From: Geothrix sp. PMB-07
GTDB lineage: Bacteria > Acidobacteriota > Holophagae > Holophagales > Holophagaceae
Direction: 5' to 3'
Assembly: GCF_030758935.1 (NCBI RefSeq)
Contig: NZ_CP132333.1
Coordinates: forward strand, 1,178,992 to 1,242,991
Length of the DNA stretch: 64,000 bases
The notes beneath the pieces are model-generated. The model ran no database searches and had not been told where the DNA came from. It saw only the letters and a program-made list of their open reading frames with translations. Shown in pieces: positions 10,208 to 18,470 of the stretch; the first letter of the stretch is position 1; every line of letters begins with the position of its first letter. A program made the translations under genes and the position numbers.

Positions 10208-11508
10208 AGGCAGCTGAAGGCGGCTCGATAAGGGGCCCCTGGGATGTCGTGGTGGTGGGCGCTGGACCGGCGGGGCTGCTGGCTGCGGGCAGGGCAGCCA
10301 TGCTGGGGGCCCGCGTGCTGCTGCTGGAGAAGATGGGACAGCCGGCCCGCAAGCTGCGCATCACGGGAAAGGGGCGGGCCAACCTCACCAACATGAAACC
10401 CCTGGAAGCCCACCTTCAGGAGATCTACCCGGAGCCGAGGTTCCTGCGCCAGGCCTTTGGCGCCTTCTTCCATCACGACCTCGTGGCCCTGCTGCAGACG
10501 CAGGGGGTGGCCACCAAGGTCGAGCGCGATGACCGCGTGTTTCCCGCCAGCGATCAGGCTTGGGATGTGGCGGATGCCCTGATCGCCTGGGCCAAGGGCC
10601 AGGGGGTTGAGCTGGTCCAGCACGCGCGCGTGGAAGGCCTGGTGATCGCAGACGGCATCTTCTCGGGCCTGAGGGTTGTGCGGAAGGCCGCGGGACCTTC
10701 GCAGACCATCGAGGCGCGCTGTGGCATCCTCGCCACCGGCGGGCAGTCCTACCCGGGCACGGGCTCCACCGGCGACGGTTTCCGGTTTGCCGAGGCCACG
10801 GGCCATCGGGTTGAAACCCCGCGGCCTTCTCTGGTGAGGATCGAGACGAATCCAGTCCTTGCCAGCGCCCAGGGCCTGGTGCTCAAGAACGTACGGTTGA
10901 CCCTCTGGATCGACGGGAAGAAGCAGGCCAGCGAATTCGGAGAGGCCGAATTCACCGCCAAGGGGCTCGCCGGAGCCACGGTGCTTCGTCTGAGCCGGCG
11001 AATTGTCGAGGCTCGGCTTGCGGGCCGGAAGGTCGCAGTGAGCCTCGATCTGAAGCCCGCCCTGGACCCGGCGAAACTGGAGGCGCGGCTGCTGCGGGAC
11101 ATGGAAGCCCATCGCGACGGTCGTTGCCAGAACCTGCTGAGATCACTCCTGCCGCCCCAGCTCATTCCAGGGTTTTGCGAACAGCTTGGGCTCGGGGTGG
11201 CGGATCCCATCGCGCGGATTCAGGGGCCCATGCGGAAGAAACTCCTGGGCCTGCTCAAGGAGATGCGCTTCGAGGTGAGTGGTCATGGGGGCTGGGAGGA
11301 GGCCATCATAACCGCCGGTGGCGTATCGGTGCGGGACCTGGATCCCAGAACCATGGCTTCGAGGAAAATCGAGAACCTCTACTTCGCCGGCGAAGTGATT
11401 GATCTGGATGCGAACACGGGCGGCTACAACCTCCAGATTGCATTTTCCACCGGCTGGCTGGCGGGAGAATCGGCGGCCCGAAAAGCGACGGAGCCTTCGC
11501 CATCCTGA
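10204..11508 (+). CDS. BaiN/HI0933-type NAD(P)/FAD-dependent oxidoreductase
   Basis: This 434-residue flavoprotein starts at a GTG overlapping the stop of the U32 gene. The Rossmann FAD motif is 'VVVVGAGPAGLLAAGRAA' (residues ~15-32), followed by the family signature 'KLRITGKGRANLTN' (usually GRCNLTN; here Cys is replaced by Ala). The C-terminal signature is 'AGGVSVRDLDPRTMAS' and 'GGYNLQIAFSTGWLAG'. Members of this family include YhiN and BaiN; the physiological substrate is mostly unknown. It ends 10 bp before the convergent chorismate mutase stop with no clear terminator between them. Confidence 0.93.
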   Translation: MKAAEGGSIRGPWDVVVVGAGPAGLLAAGRAAMLGARVLLLEKMGQPARKLRITGKGRANLTNMKPLEAHLQEIYPEPRFLRQAFGAFFHHDLVALLQTQGVATKVERDDRVFPASDQAWDVADALIAWAKGQGVELVQHARVEGLVIADGIFSGLRVVRKAAGPSQTIEARCGILATGGQSYPGTGSTGDGFRFAEATGHRVETPRPSLVRIETNPVLASAQGLVLKNVRLTLWIDGKKQASEFGEAEFTAKGLAGATVLRLSRRIVEARLAGRKVAVSLDLKPALDPAKLEARLLRDMEAHRDGRCQNLLRSLLPPQLIPGFCEQLGLGVADPIARIQGPMRKKLLGLLKEMRFEVSGHGGWEEAIITAGGVSVRDLDPRTMASRKIENLYFAGEVIDLDANTGGYNLQIAFSTGWLAGESAARKATEPSPS

Positions 11509-11518
11509 AAGGGAATCC

Positions 11519-11806
11519 TCAATCGCCTTGAGGCCCTTCGGGAACAGCCCCCCGCTTGGTCCAGGCCAGGATGAGGCTGAAGATCTCGCGCAGGCCTTCG
11601 TCCGGCAAGGGGCCCTGGTTGGCCTGCCGCAGGTGGCCCATGAGGCGATCCTCCTGGGCTGCATCGTGGAAACCAAGGCCCTGGGCCGTTTTGTGGTCCC
11701 TGAGCTGCCTGACCAGATGGATCCGCTGGTTGAGCGCTTCCAAGATGGCGCGGTCAAGACCCGCGATCTGTTCCCGATACTTCTGCATGACTGGATCCTG
11801 ACTCAC
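11519..11806 (-). CDS. Chorismate mutase, AroQ (type II) fold
   Basis: This 95-residue all-helical protein carries the AroQ pattern: an N-terminal helix with 'YREQIAGLDRAILEALNQR', a middle helix with 'HDAAQEDRLMGHL' and a C-terminal 'LREIFSLILAWTKR'. It would convert chorismate to prephenate, the first step to Phe and Tyr. It is a stand-alone monofunctional form without a fused dehydratase or dehydrogenase. It is 14 bp downstream of the methyltransferase gene and likely cotranscribed with it. A possible link with the U32 protein (prephenate supports RlhA/TrhP hydroxylation) is inference only. Confidence 0.85.
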   Translation of the reverse strand: MSQDPVMQKYREQIAGLDRAILEALNQRIHLVRQLRDHKTAQGLGFHDAAQEDRLMGHLRQANQGPLPDEGLREIFSLILAWTKRGAVPEGPQGD

Positions 11807-11820
11807 CTCGACACCTCCCC

Positions 11821-12531
11821 TCAGGCTTCGCTGGTTTTCATCCTAAGAGCAGGCGGGAGCTCGCGCTCTGGTTCACCCAGCAGCAGCCGGTTTTTCGGTG
11901 TGATATCGCCAGGAATCTGTTGCGTGAACACGCGGTACCCGCGCGCTCGCAGATGGGCCACCCGGGTCGCATCCATGGCCAGAGGGCCCTCCATCCAACC
12001 TTCCAGCCCACCAAGGTCCCCACGGGCGAGGTCGTGACAGCAGGGCAGCACCGCGACGCGGGCCCCGGCTTCGGCGGCCCTGGCCAGAATCACGTCGGTC
12101 AATCCGCCGCAGGCATGGGCCGAGACCACCACGTCCTGGGCTTCCAGGGGCACGTTCTGGAGATCGGTTTCCACAAACTGGACCCTGCCCCGAAGGCGTG
12201 GCCAGGCATCGCACAGCGCAGCGTGCAGGGTGGCGGCGCTTGGCGGAAGGCGGCGGTCCGCGGCCACGGCCCCCGGCGAACGGTCATCCAGCAGCAGGAG
12301 AACCTGGGCCAGCAAGCCATGGCCACAGGCAAGGTCGATGATGCGCCCGCCCCGGAAGCGGCGCCGCACCCTGCGGGCCATCTCCCAGGCTTCAAAGAGT
12401 TCCTTGCGGGGAAGACACCCTGCCCGGCAGACGGCCCTCGCGATGGCATCAAAGAGGGAAGGGCCCGCAAAGAGGGCGAGGCTGTGTTCTGTGAGCCGGT
12501 TGCGGGAAGCGCGATCCATCGGACCATCCAT
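11821..12531 (-). CDS. Class I SAM-dependent methyltransferase (Methyltransf_32-like)
   Basis: This 236-residue protein has a SAM-binding motif I, 'RIIDLACGHGLLAQVLLLL', near residues 62-80, and motif II around 'GAVAADRRLP'. It also has 'VVVSAHACGGLTD' followed by 'VAVLPCCHD', the PCCH-type element seen in Methyltransf_32 domains. The target is unknown. It lies upstream of the chorismate mutase and 86 bp downstream of the PBP gene, all on the minus strand. Confidence 0.8.
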   Translation of the reverse strand: MDGPMDRASRNRLTEHSLALFAGPSLFDAIARAVCRAGCLPRKELFEAWEMARRVRRRFRGGRIIDLACGHGLLAQVLLLLDDRSPGAVAADRRLPPSAATLHAALCDAWPRLRGRVQFVETDLQNVPLEAQDVVVSAHACGGLTDVILARAAEAGARVAVLPCCHDLARGDLGGLEGWMEGPLAMDATRVAHLRARGYRVFTQQIPGDITPKNRLLLGEPERELPPALRMKTSEA

Positions 12532-12617
12532 GTCTCTTCGTGCAGGGCGAGCAGGAAATGCAGGGCGTCACCACCAGCTGATCGGCGCTGCCCCGGGGGG
12601 GAGGCTCGGACAGCCGC

Positions 12618-14591
12618 CTATCTGGGGATGGTCTCTTCCTGTGGCAACGGTTCAAGCCCGTGAGTGGCGCAAGGTTCGACTGGCTCCGTTCCGGAGACGA
12701 AAAATTCATCCTGCTTCTGCGGACAGGCCTCCTGGGCCAGCAGCCCCGTGGTGGGGTCGATGCTGCGAACCACCACGGTTTCCGGCATGGGGAAATCCAG
12801 GGTGGGGCGCGATGACACTGCCTTGGTCATGAAGCGTTCCCAGATGGGGGCGGCGACGCCCCCGCCCGTGAAGCCCTTCCCTCCGGGCCGGGGCTGGTCG
12901 TAGCCGATCCAGACGCCCGTCAGCAGGTTCGGGGTGTAACCGACGAACCAGGCATCCATGCCATTGTCCGTCGTACCGGTCTTCCCCGCGGAAGGGCGGC
13001 CCTGGCTGAAGGGGCGCAGGGATTTGGCGGTGCCGTAGGTGAGCACGTCTTTCAGCATCTGGGTGGTGATGAACGCAGCCGCCGGAGACATGGCCTGGGA
13101 GATGGCTGGTGGATTCTCGATCCAGGTCTGACGCCTGCGGTCATAGATCCGGAGGATGGTTCGGGCCTCGGCCTTCATGCCCGCATTGGCCAGGGGGGTG
13201 TAGGCCTGCACCAGGTCCTTGAGGGTGACTTCGGCGGTGCCCAGGGCCAGCGAGAGGCCGTTCTGGGCAGGCAGGGTGAGTCCCGCCTTCCCTGCGAAAT
13301 TCACGAAGGAAGGCACACCCACGGTCTCCAGCACCTTCACGGTGATGATGTTGCCGGAATGGGCCAGAGCTTGGCGGAGGGAGAGCTCCCCGAACTCTTC
13401 CCGGCCGTAGTTCTGGGGTTTCCAGGTTTGGCCAGGACCGGCCTCATAGGCCACGGCCTCATCGCTCCAGAGGCTGGCGGCCGTCAGGCCTTTCTCCAGG
13501 GCATTCGCGTAGATGAGAGGCTTGATGGCCGAACCTGGTTGTCGTCTGGAGACGAAGGCGCGGTTGATGGCGCTGGCGGTTCCCTCAGCATCACCGACAG
13601 CCGCAAGCACATCGCCCGTGGTGGGATCGAGGCAGACCAGGGCGCCCTGCAATCCGGGAGAGAGGCGTTTGACGCCCTCTTTCAGGGTTTGTTCAGCCAG
13701 GCGCTGCAGATCCAGATCCATGGCGGCGATCACCTCCAGGCCACCCTGTTCCACGGCCGCAGCTCCGAGGCGTCCGATGAGCTGCGCGCGGATCTGCGCG
13801 AGGTACTGAGGGGCCTGCCCCAACGGCCGAGTGGCTGCCCCGTGGGCCTGGAGGGCCAGCCGCCGCTGAGGGGTAATGAGCTGGAGATCCTCCATGCGCT
13901 TGAGGACGACATCCCTGCGCCCGGCCACATCGGAGGGCTTTCCGAAGGGGTTGTAGCGGCTCGGATTCTTGGGCACACCCGCCAGCAACAGGCATTCGCC
14001 CTCGTTCAGTTCCTCCGGCCTCTTGTCGAAGTAGAGGCGCGCAGCCTGGACGATGCCTTGGGCCCCATTTCCGTAGTAGATCTCGTTGAAGTACATCTCC
14101 AGGATCTGCTGCTTGGAATAGGTCTTCTCGAACTCCATGGCCAGTTTGGCCTCTTCGATCTTCCGGTCGAGGGTGCGGGCCGAGCTCAGGAATTTGTTCT
14201 TGATGAGCTGCTGGGTGATGGTGGAGCCGCCTTCGGCCATCCGCCCCTTGAGCACATCCTTCATCGCGGCACGGGCGATGCTCCGGTAGTCGAGCCCGCT
14301 GTGCTCGTAGAACCGGGAATCCTCCACCGCCAACAGCGCCTGTTGCAGGAAGCCGGGGATGCGGTCGAGGGTGGCCCAGTAGCGGTTCTGGGGTGGAATG
14401 CGGCCCACGTAGCGGCCCTGGCTGTCGAGCACCGTGACCGACGTGACCCCCGTTGGAAGGGGCGGGCAGGTGGCGATGATGCTCGAGGGTTGTTGGCCCC
14501 AGGCGCCCAAGCCCTGAACCAGACCTAGCGCCAGAATCGCCGGGTGACGCCACCTGCTTTGGATCGGCTGCTTCAGCTGGGGCACTGTCAA
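12618..14591 (-). CDS. Class A penicillin-binding protein (PBP1-type transglycosylase/transpeptidase)
   Basis: This bifunctional peptidoglycan synthase carries the glycosyltransferase motifs 'EDSRFYEHSGLDY', 'GGSTITQQLIKN' and 'EMYFNEIYYGNGAQGI'. The transpeptidase motifs are SxxK ('RQPGSAIKPL'), SGN ('AHSGNIITVK') and KTG ('SAGKTGTTDNG'). A short hydrophobic N-terminal segment ('PAILALGLVQGLGAW') would anchor it. The frame is open back to 14918, but that extension is Arg/Pro-rich and unlike the family. AAGGAG at 14602-14597 is 5 bp from a TTG at 14591 and 11 bp from a GTG at 14585, so I place the start at 14591 (657 residues). It acts on the outer face of the cytoplasmic membrane. Confidence 0.93.
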   Translation of the reverse strand: MTVPQLKQPIQSRWRHPAILALGLVQGLGAWGQQPSSIIATCPPLPTGVTSVTVLDSQGRYVGRIPPQNRYWATLDRIPGFLQQALLAVEDSRFYEHSGLDYRSIARAAMKDVLKGRMAEGGSTITQQLIKNKFLSSARTLDRKIEEAKLAMEFEKTYSKQQILEMYFNEIYYGNGAQGIVQAARLYFDKRPEELNEGECLLLAGVPKNPSRYNPFGKPSDVAGRRDVVLKRMEDLQLITPQRRLALQAHGAATRPLGQAPQYLAQIRAQLIGRLGAAAVEQGGLEVIAAMDLDLQRLAEQTLKEGVKRLSPGLQGALVCLDPTTGDVLAAVGDAEGTASAINRAFVSRRQPGSAIKPLIYANALEKGLTAASLWSDEAVAYEAGPGQTWKPQNYGREEFGELSLRQALAHSGNIITVKVLETVGVPSFVNFAGKAGLTLPAQNGLSLALGTAEVTLKDLVQAYTPLANAGMKAEARTILRIYDRRRQTWIENPPAISQAMSPAAAFITTQMLKDVLTYGTAKSLRPFSQGRPSAGKTGTTDNGMDAWFVGYTPNLLTGVWIGYDQPRPGGKGFTGGGVAAPIWERFMTKAVSSRPTLDFPMPETVVVRSIDPTTGLLAQEACPQKQDEFFVSGTEPVEPCATHGLEPLPQEETIPR

Positions 14592-15247
14592 AACCGCTCC
14601 TTCGTCTGAGCCCTGCGCTTCCCCAGGGCCATCCACCCATTCTGAAGCCGGACCGCGCCGTGTCCATGGTGGGTTGCGAACCCGCGAGGGTCGGCCGAGC
14701 ATCCAACCCAGGGCCCCGGTGTTGTTCGATGGATTGCGGGGTAGGAGGTGGCTCACACAAGGCCGCCCCTTCAACCTTCGGCCCAGAGTCCCCCAGAGGG
14801 CCCTCGTGATTCCACGCGCAGGCCCAAACCCTGCCGCCTGCGAGGGACGTACGCGAAAACCGGAGCACTCGGCTCCGGTCATCGGTTTGGTTGGTAGGAG
14901 TTCAGATATAGACACCATCAGAGCGAGAGATAGACCCTCTTGAACCTACTTAACGCCGACCGTAATCCTGGGGCAAGGAAAGTGAACATTTTGTTAAGCC
15001 TATGTATAATTTAAATTACGCTTGAAGCGATCTCGCCGAGTAGATCAATGGTAGGCACTGGCTTGGAAATGGGGAAGATTTTCCGAGACCCGAGAATAAA
15101 GACAGCATAGGCCTCTCTGATTTATAAAATGACTTGAATCAATCCTTAAATCATGGATGGTGTAAACAATGTCCGGGTACGATAGTCTTTGGGAAGTCCC
15201 GATTTCCAACTGATTTACTTACAAGCGATACACTCGTCGAGCCCTCC
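14592..15247. other. Intergenic region without a convincing gene
   Basis: This ~650-bp stretch lies between the PBP gene and the plus-strand HTH gene. It is GC-rich next to the PBP gene and turns AT-rich after about 14,940, including a TATAAT at 15,005-15,010 that lacks a clear -35 element. It holds an isolated minus-strand terminator (listed separately). I see no tRNA or supported small ORF. Confidence 0.5.
14856..14879 (-). terminator. Orphan rho-independent terminator, minus strand
   Basis: Read on the minus strand, ACCGGAGC-CGAGT-GCTCCGGT forms an 8-bp stem with a 5-nt loop followed by TTTT. No minus-strand gene ends here, so it may end a small RNA starting near 14.9-15.0 kb, or act as an attenuator upstream of the PBP gene. 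Confidence 0.45.
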
Positions 15248-16279
15248 ATGGTCACCAGGCGAAGGAAATTGAAACCCGAAGAACGACTCGCACTTCTAGA
15301 GCGAGTGAAGACTACAGGCAACGTGGCAGAAGCTTGCCTTGCTTTCGGTGTCAGTCGACCATGTTTTTATAAATGGCGGGCCCGGTATGAGAGAGATGGG
15401 CTTCGAGGGCTCCAGGACCAGTCTAGGGCTCCTCGACATCATCCAAGACGGCTGGATCCTGGTGCTCGAGACGCGATCGTACGTTTTGCTATATTGCGGC
15501 CCTGGTTGGGATGCCATGCGCTCTCAAGCGCCTTGTTTACTGAGGTCGGCCGTGTAGTCTCTGGCGTAGCGATCCATAGGGTTCTCAAGGAGCGAAACCT
15601 TGAAACATGCGACCAGAGAGTCAAAGAGTCCACGAAGTGGTTAGTGAGACATCCGCACCTGAGGACGTCGGAAGCATGGGATTATCTTTGTCAGAGGAAC
15701 CCCTTGCTCGGCTTGATTGGAACCAGGCAAGGAGGGCGTGGGTACGTTTTTCAATGTGCTTTCCTTCCCTATCCAAAGGCGCACCCTGCTACAGCTCGAA
15801 CCATTCCGGTCGGTGATGATCCTTGGGCATTCGTTATGATCGATGGGAGTTCTGGGTATGTGATTGGCAGGATTTGGATCAGTGGCCAAGTGCCATTCTG
15901 GGATGTGGTTATCGATGAGGTTCGATATGTCTGCGAGCACTTGCAACTGGCCCCAAAACTCATCCAATTACATCCGAATTTTCTTTTCCATGTAAATGCT
16001 GCACAATTTCGAATTAGGAATATATTCAAGCATGCGATCCTTCAAATATTAAATAAACAAAATAATAATGTAGAAGATTGGGTACAAACTTTTATAAAAT
16101 ACGTTGATAGTCACTGGAAAATATTTTCTATAAAAGAGGCATCATTTATTAATTTACAGACTCATTTTTTGGACATTATTAAGCAATTTAATGCAGATAA
16201 GGTTAATGATGGCTTTCCCAATTTTGGTGAAGCACCAGAGGATATTTTCTGGAATAGTTTAACCAAAATATTGCACTGA
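15248..16279 (+). CDS. HTH transposase-like protein with degenerate C-terminal part
   Basis: From the ATG at 15248 the product is 343 residues; the frame opens upstream to 15134 without family features. Residues 1-130 look like the tandem HTH region of IS481/IS630-like transposases ('LKPEERLALLERVKTTGN', 'AFGVSRPCFYKWRARYERD', 'HALSSALFTEVGR'). The region after that resembles an RNase H-like fold only faintly ('PWAFVMIDGSSGYVIGRIW', then 'QLAPKLIQLHPN' where a DDE enzyme has its DNG), so the catalytic Asp residues seem lost. The last ~90 residues are Asn/Ile/Lys-rich and AT-rich in DNA. No inverted repeats were found. It could be a dead transposase or a derived DNA-binding protein. It flanks the distal end of the integron array on the opposite strand. 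Confidence 0.4.
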   Translation: MVTRRRKLKPEERLALLERVKTTGNVAEACLAFGVSRPCFYKWRARYERDGLRGLQDQSRAPRHHPRRLDPGARDAIVRFAILRPWLGCHALSSALFTEVGRVVSGVAIHRVLKERNLETCDQRVKESTKWLVRHPHLRTSEAWDYLCQRNPLLGLIGTRQGGRGYVFQCAFLPYPKAHPATARTIPVGDDPWAFVMIDGSSGYVIGRIWISGQVPFWDVVIDEVRYVCEHLQLAPKLIQLHPNFLFHVNAAQFRIRNIFKHAILQILNKQNNNVEDWVQTFIKYVDSHWKIFSIKEASFINLQTHFLDIIKQFNADKVNDGFPNFGEAPEDIFWNSLTKILH

Positions 16280-16450
16280 TATTTCCGAGAGGTCTTCTCA
16301 GCCCAATCAGATGTTGTGGCCAAGCAGATGGTTCAGCTTATGGCTTGATGTGTATTAGCCGGGCAAGCATCCGGTATTGGTACCGCCGGGACCCGCGAAT
16401 CCCGTTGTGGATGGGGCTGAGAGTGCTGGACGCAGCCCGGATGCGCTTCA
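16280..16450. other. Junction segment at the distal end of the cassette array
   Basis: This is a short non-coding stretch between the HTH gene and the truncated last attC. It contains GC-rich inverted segments around 16,360-16,445. It replaces the R' box of the last attC, so it marks a break of the array rather than an IntI crossover. Confidence 0.4.
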
Positions 16451-16545
16451 GCTAACCGGCCCTATTGCTGCGGGGACACGGACGCTGAATTGTTTGAGGA
16501 CACTAGCGCGCAGCGATAGGGTCCGAGTTGAGCGGAAGGTTAGGC
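16451..16545 (-). repeat. Partial attC (type A), distal array end
   Basis: R'' (GTTAGGC at 16539-16545), core and L' are intact, but the spacer and R' box that should lie below 16451 are missing, so this site cannot be a normal recombination partner. Confidence 0.85.
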
Positions 16546-16557
16546 CGACCATGACCA

Positions 16558-16980
16558 TTACTCTACAGATACGGAGCCAGACTTAACTCGGTAGTACAAG
16601 GCTTTGTGTAGGGCCACACCACTAGATTTAGACCAACCTGGGTACGGGTGGATCATTTCATCCATTGCTGGGCTATCTGAAGTCTTAGCACGGAACCAAG
16701 TCGAAACTGCCATGTCGTGACCGGGCGATCGTTTGATGGCACTTGCGAGATAGGTTCGACTGGCCTTATCAGCCATTGCATCTGTAGGACGCTTGCCGAT
16801 GAAAGTGACAAGAAGAGTGAAAGCCCCACCCATACTCCGAATCTCTGCCTTGGTCTTGATACCAGGACAGGCCTCAGGGATATTGAATTTCACTCCGTTG
16901 ATTGGCTGCGAAGCATTGACCGAATGGCAGCAAATAGCACTCAAAAACAATAGCATCATGGCTTGAATGTTCGATCTCAT
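16558..16980 (-). CDS. Cassette 1: small secreted protein of unknown function
   Basis: This is a 140-residue protein with an N-terminal signal peptide ('MMLLFLSAICCHSVNA', cleavage likely near residue 24). The mature part has two cysteines and a Tyr/Ser/Lys-rich C-terminus and resembles no family I recognise. It is the last cassette of the array. AGGAAC lies upstream of the ATG, itself 32 bp from the R' box of the preceding attC. Confidence 0.7.
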   Translation of the reverse strand: MRSNIQAMMLLFLSAICCHSVNASQPINGVKFNIPEACPGIKTKAEIRSMGGAFTLLVTFIGKRPTDAMADKASRTYLASAIKRSPGHDMAVSTWFRAKTSDSPAMDEMIHPYPGWSKSSGVALHKALYYRVKSGSVSVE

Positions 16981-17011
16981 GATGGTTCCTACAACGAGGG
17001 TTTGTTGAGAG

Positions 17012-17119
17012 GCCTAACGAGAGAAGCTAACCGGCCCTATTGCTGCGGGACACGGACGCTGAATTGTTTGAGGACACTAGCGCGCAGCGATAGGGTCCGA
17101 GTTGAGCGAGAGGTTAGGC
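17012..17119 (-). repeat. attC site (type A)
   Basis: R' GCCTAAC (plus strand) at 17012-17018 and R'' GTTAGGC at 17113-17119 flank the shared core. R'' also supplies the stop codon of cassette 2. Confidence 0.93.
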
Positions 17120-17530
17120 GTCTGCATTTGAATCGCCAACCTGGCTTGAAGTGTGGAATGCCAAGGTGATAATTGTCGGAAAAATGAGGCCCTTGATATA
17201 GGAGAGCGGATGCCTACCCAGGGTGAAATCGACGGGCAGGTTCCCGAAATGCGCCCAATAGTGCGTTGCAATAAGCCCGGTGATGCCGACCCACATCCCG
17301 CACAAGGCCCAGCGTTTGCCAAAGACGACGAGCAGCAAACTGAGAGTAATCACCACTCGAAGGATCGATTGTACGTATTCGAATGTTGTATGAGCACTGG
17401 TGCCAGCGCCTAGATACAGATCGCACAGTGTAAAGATGTGGTAATAGATCAGCAACCCGGCGAGAACAAAGATGATCAGGCGCCGGAATAACAGAAACCG
17501 GCTCATCTGCATTCCAGGCAGTGTGGTCAC
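17114..17530 (-). CDS. Cassette 2: small multi-pass membrane protein
   Basis: This 138-residue protein has about four hydrophobic segments (near residues 14-33, 52-72, 76-92 and 110-125). The start is a GTG at 17530 with AGGAGG 6 bp upstream, a near-ideal signal, rather than the internal ATGs at 17512 or 17506. It ends ...Asp-Ala-stop, where GCC-TAA comes from the attC R'' box. No family recognised. Confidence 0.75.
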   Translation of the reverse strand: MTTLPGMQMSRFLLFRRLIIFVLAGLLIYYHIFTLCDLYLGAGTSAHTTFEYVQSILRVVITLSLLLVVFGKRWALCGMWVGITGLIATHYWAHFGNLPVDFTLGRHPLSYIKGLIFPTIITLAFHTSSQVGDSNADA

Positions 17531-17552
17531 CTCGGCCCTCCTTTCTACAGAC

Positions 17553-17676
17553 GCCTAACGGTAGAAGCTAAGCGGCCACGCCTGCGCCGAGGTGCTGAAC
17601 GGAGCCAGGATAGAAAAATGTTGAGAGAGAACGAAAGACAATGCAGGCGGGGTCCGACTTGAGCGAAAGGTTAGAC
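17553..17676 (-). repeat. attC site (type B)
   Basis: R' GCCTAAC at 17553-17559; R'' GTTAGAC at 17670-17676. The central part is the longer type B form with 'AATGCAGGCGGGGTCC' before L''. Confidence 0.92.
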
Positions 17677-17721
17677 CGCGCCGAAGTATGATCGGTTGGC
17701 GAAATCAGTTTATGCCGAGTT

Positions 17722-18006
17722 TCAGTGAGCAGCCTGAACCTTGAACTGAACGCCTAGAGCGTGCATGAGCTTGAAGACCGTTTCATACCGAGGCTTGGCG
17801 CCAGGCGCGAGGGTTTTATAGAGGCTTTCACGCGAAACCCCGGCGTCTTTGGCTAATTGAGTCATGCCTCGTGCGCGGGCAACAGCGGCCACGGCCTGTA
17901 GGAAGTGATCCGGATCAGGGTCTTCCATAGCCACAGAAAGGTATTCAGCGATCATTTCCTCGCTGTCGAGGTAGTCAGCAACATCGAAGGGGGTGATTTT
18001 GGCCAT
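17722..18006 (-). CDS. higA: Cassette 3: HigA-type antitoxin (HTH)
   Basis: This 94-residue protein is of the 'addiction module antidote' class. An N-terminal segment ('FDVADYLDSEEMIAEYL') is followed by a lambda-repressor-like HTH ('RGMTQLAKDAGVSRESLYK') and 'PRYETVFKLMHALGVQF'. It would neutralise the toxin encoded just upstream and repress the shared promoter. It starts 3 bp after the toxin stop. Toxin-first order is the higBA arrangement. Both genes share one cassette, as is common for TA pairs that stabilise integron arrays. Confidence 0.88.
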   Translation of the reverse strand: MAKITPFDVADYLDSEEMIAEYLSVAMEDPDPDHFLQAVAAVARARGMTQLAKDAGVSRESLYKTLAPGAKPRYETVFKLMHALGVQFKVQAAH

Positions 18007-18009
18007 GGG

Positions 18010-18309
18010 TTACTCCTTAGGGAGAGACTTGAGAAGGGATTTAGCGTGTTGGATATCTCGGGCCTGAGTCGATTTGTCGCCACCGACAAGCAGCAAGTAA
18101 ACAATCTCGCCACGTCGGGTGTAGTAGATCCGATAGCCAGGGCCAGAGTCGATGCGCATTTCAGAGATACCGCTTCCCAATGCCTTGGCATCGCCAAAAT
18201 TCCCTTTGGTGGCACGGTCAAGGCGATTGAAGATGACAGCTTTGGCCCGAAGGTCCTTCAGCTCCCCAAGCCAGGCGCGGAATTCGTCGGTTTGGAGGAG
18301 CGTGTTCAT
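18010..18309 (-). CDS. higB: Cassette 3: HigB/RelE-family mRNA interferase toxin
   Basis: This 99-residue protein from the ATG at 18309 (a TTG at 18327 is possible) matches the phage Gp49-like/HigB family of the RelE superfamily: 'FRAWLGELKDLRAKAVIFNRLDR', split here as FRAWLGEL...AVIFNRLDR, then 'GISEMRIDSGPGYRIYYT' and 'LLLVGGDKSTQARDIQHA'. Such toxins cleave mRNA on the ribosome. The conserved Arg, Tyr and Lys residues expected for the fold are present. Confidence 0.88.
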   Translation of the reverse strand: MNTLLQTDEFRAWLGELKDLRAKAVIFNRLDRATKGNFGDAKALGSGISEMRIDSGPGYRIYYTRRGEIVYLLLVGGDKSTQARDIQHAKSLLKSLPKE

Positions 18310-18361
18310 GACAACAAGTGTAGCCAATTGGATACGCTTGTCAAGGGACGCAAATGAAGCG

Positions 18362-18470
18362 GTCTAACGAGAGAAGCTAACCGGCCCTATTGCTGCGGGA
18401 ACCAGGGAGCTGAATTGTTTGAGGACACTAGCGCGCAGCGATAGGGTCCGAGTTGAGCGAGAGGTTAGGC
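18362..18470 (-). repeat. attC site (type A)
   Basis: R' variant GTCTAAC at 18362-18368; R'' GTTAGGC at 18464-18470. The gene of cassette 4 has no stop before this site and is read through it. Confidence 0.92.

Noticed and set aside
14592-14918. N-terminal extension of the PBP frame
   Set aside because: Arg/Pro/Gly-rich and unlike PBPs; a good RBS lies at 14597-14602 just before a TTG/GTG.
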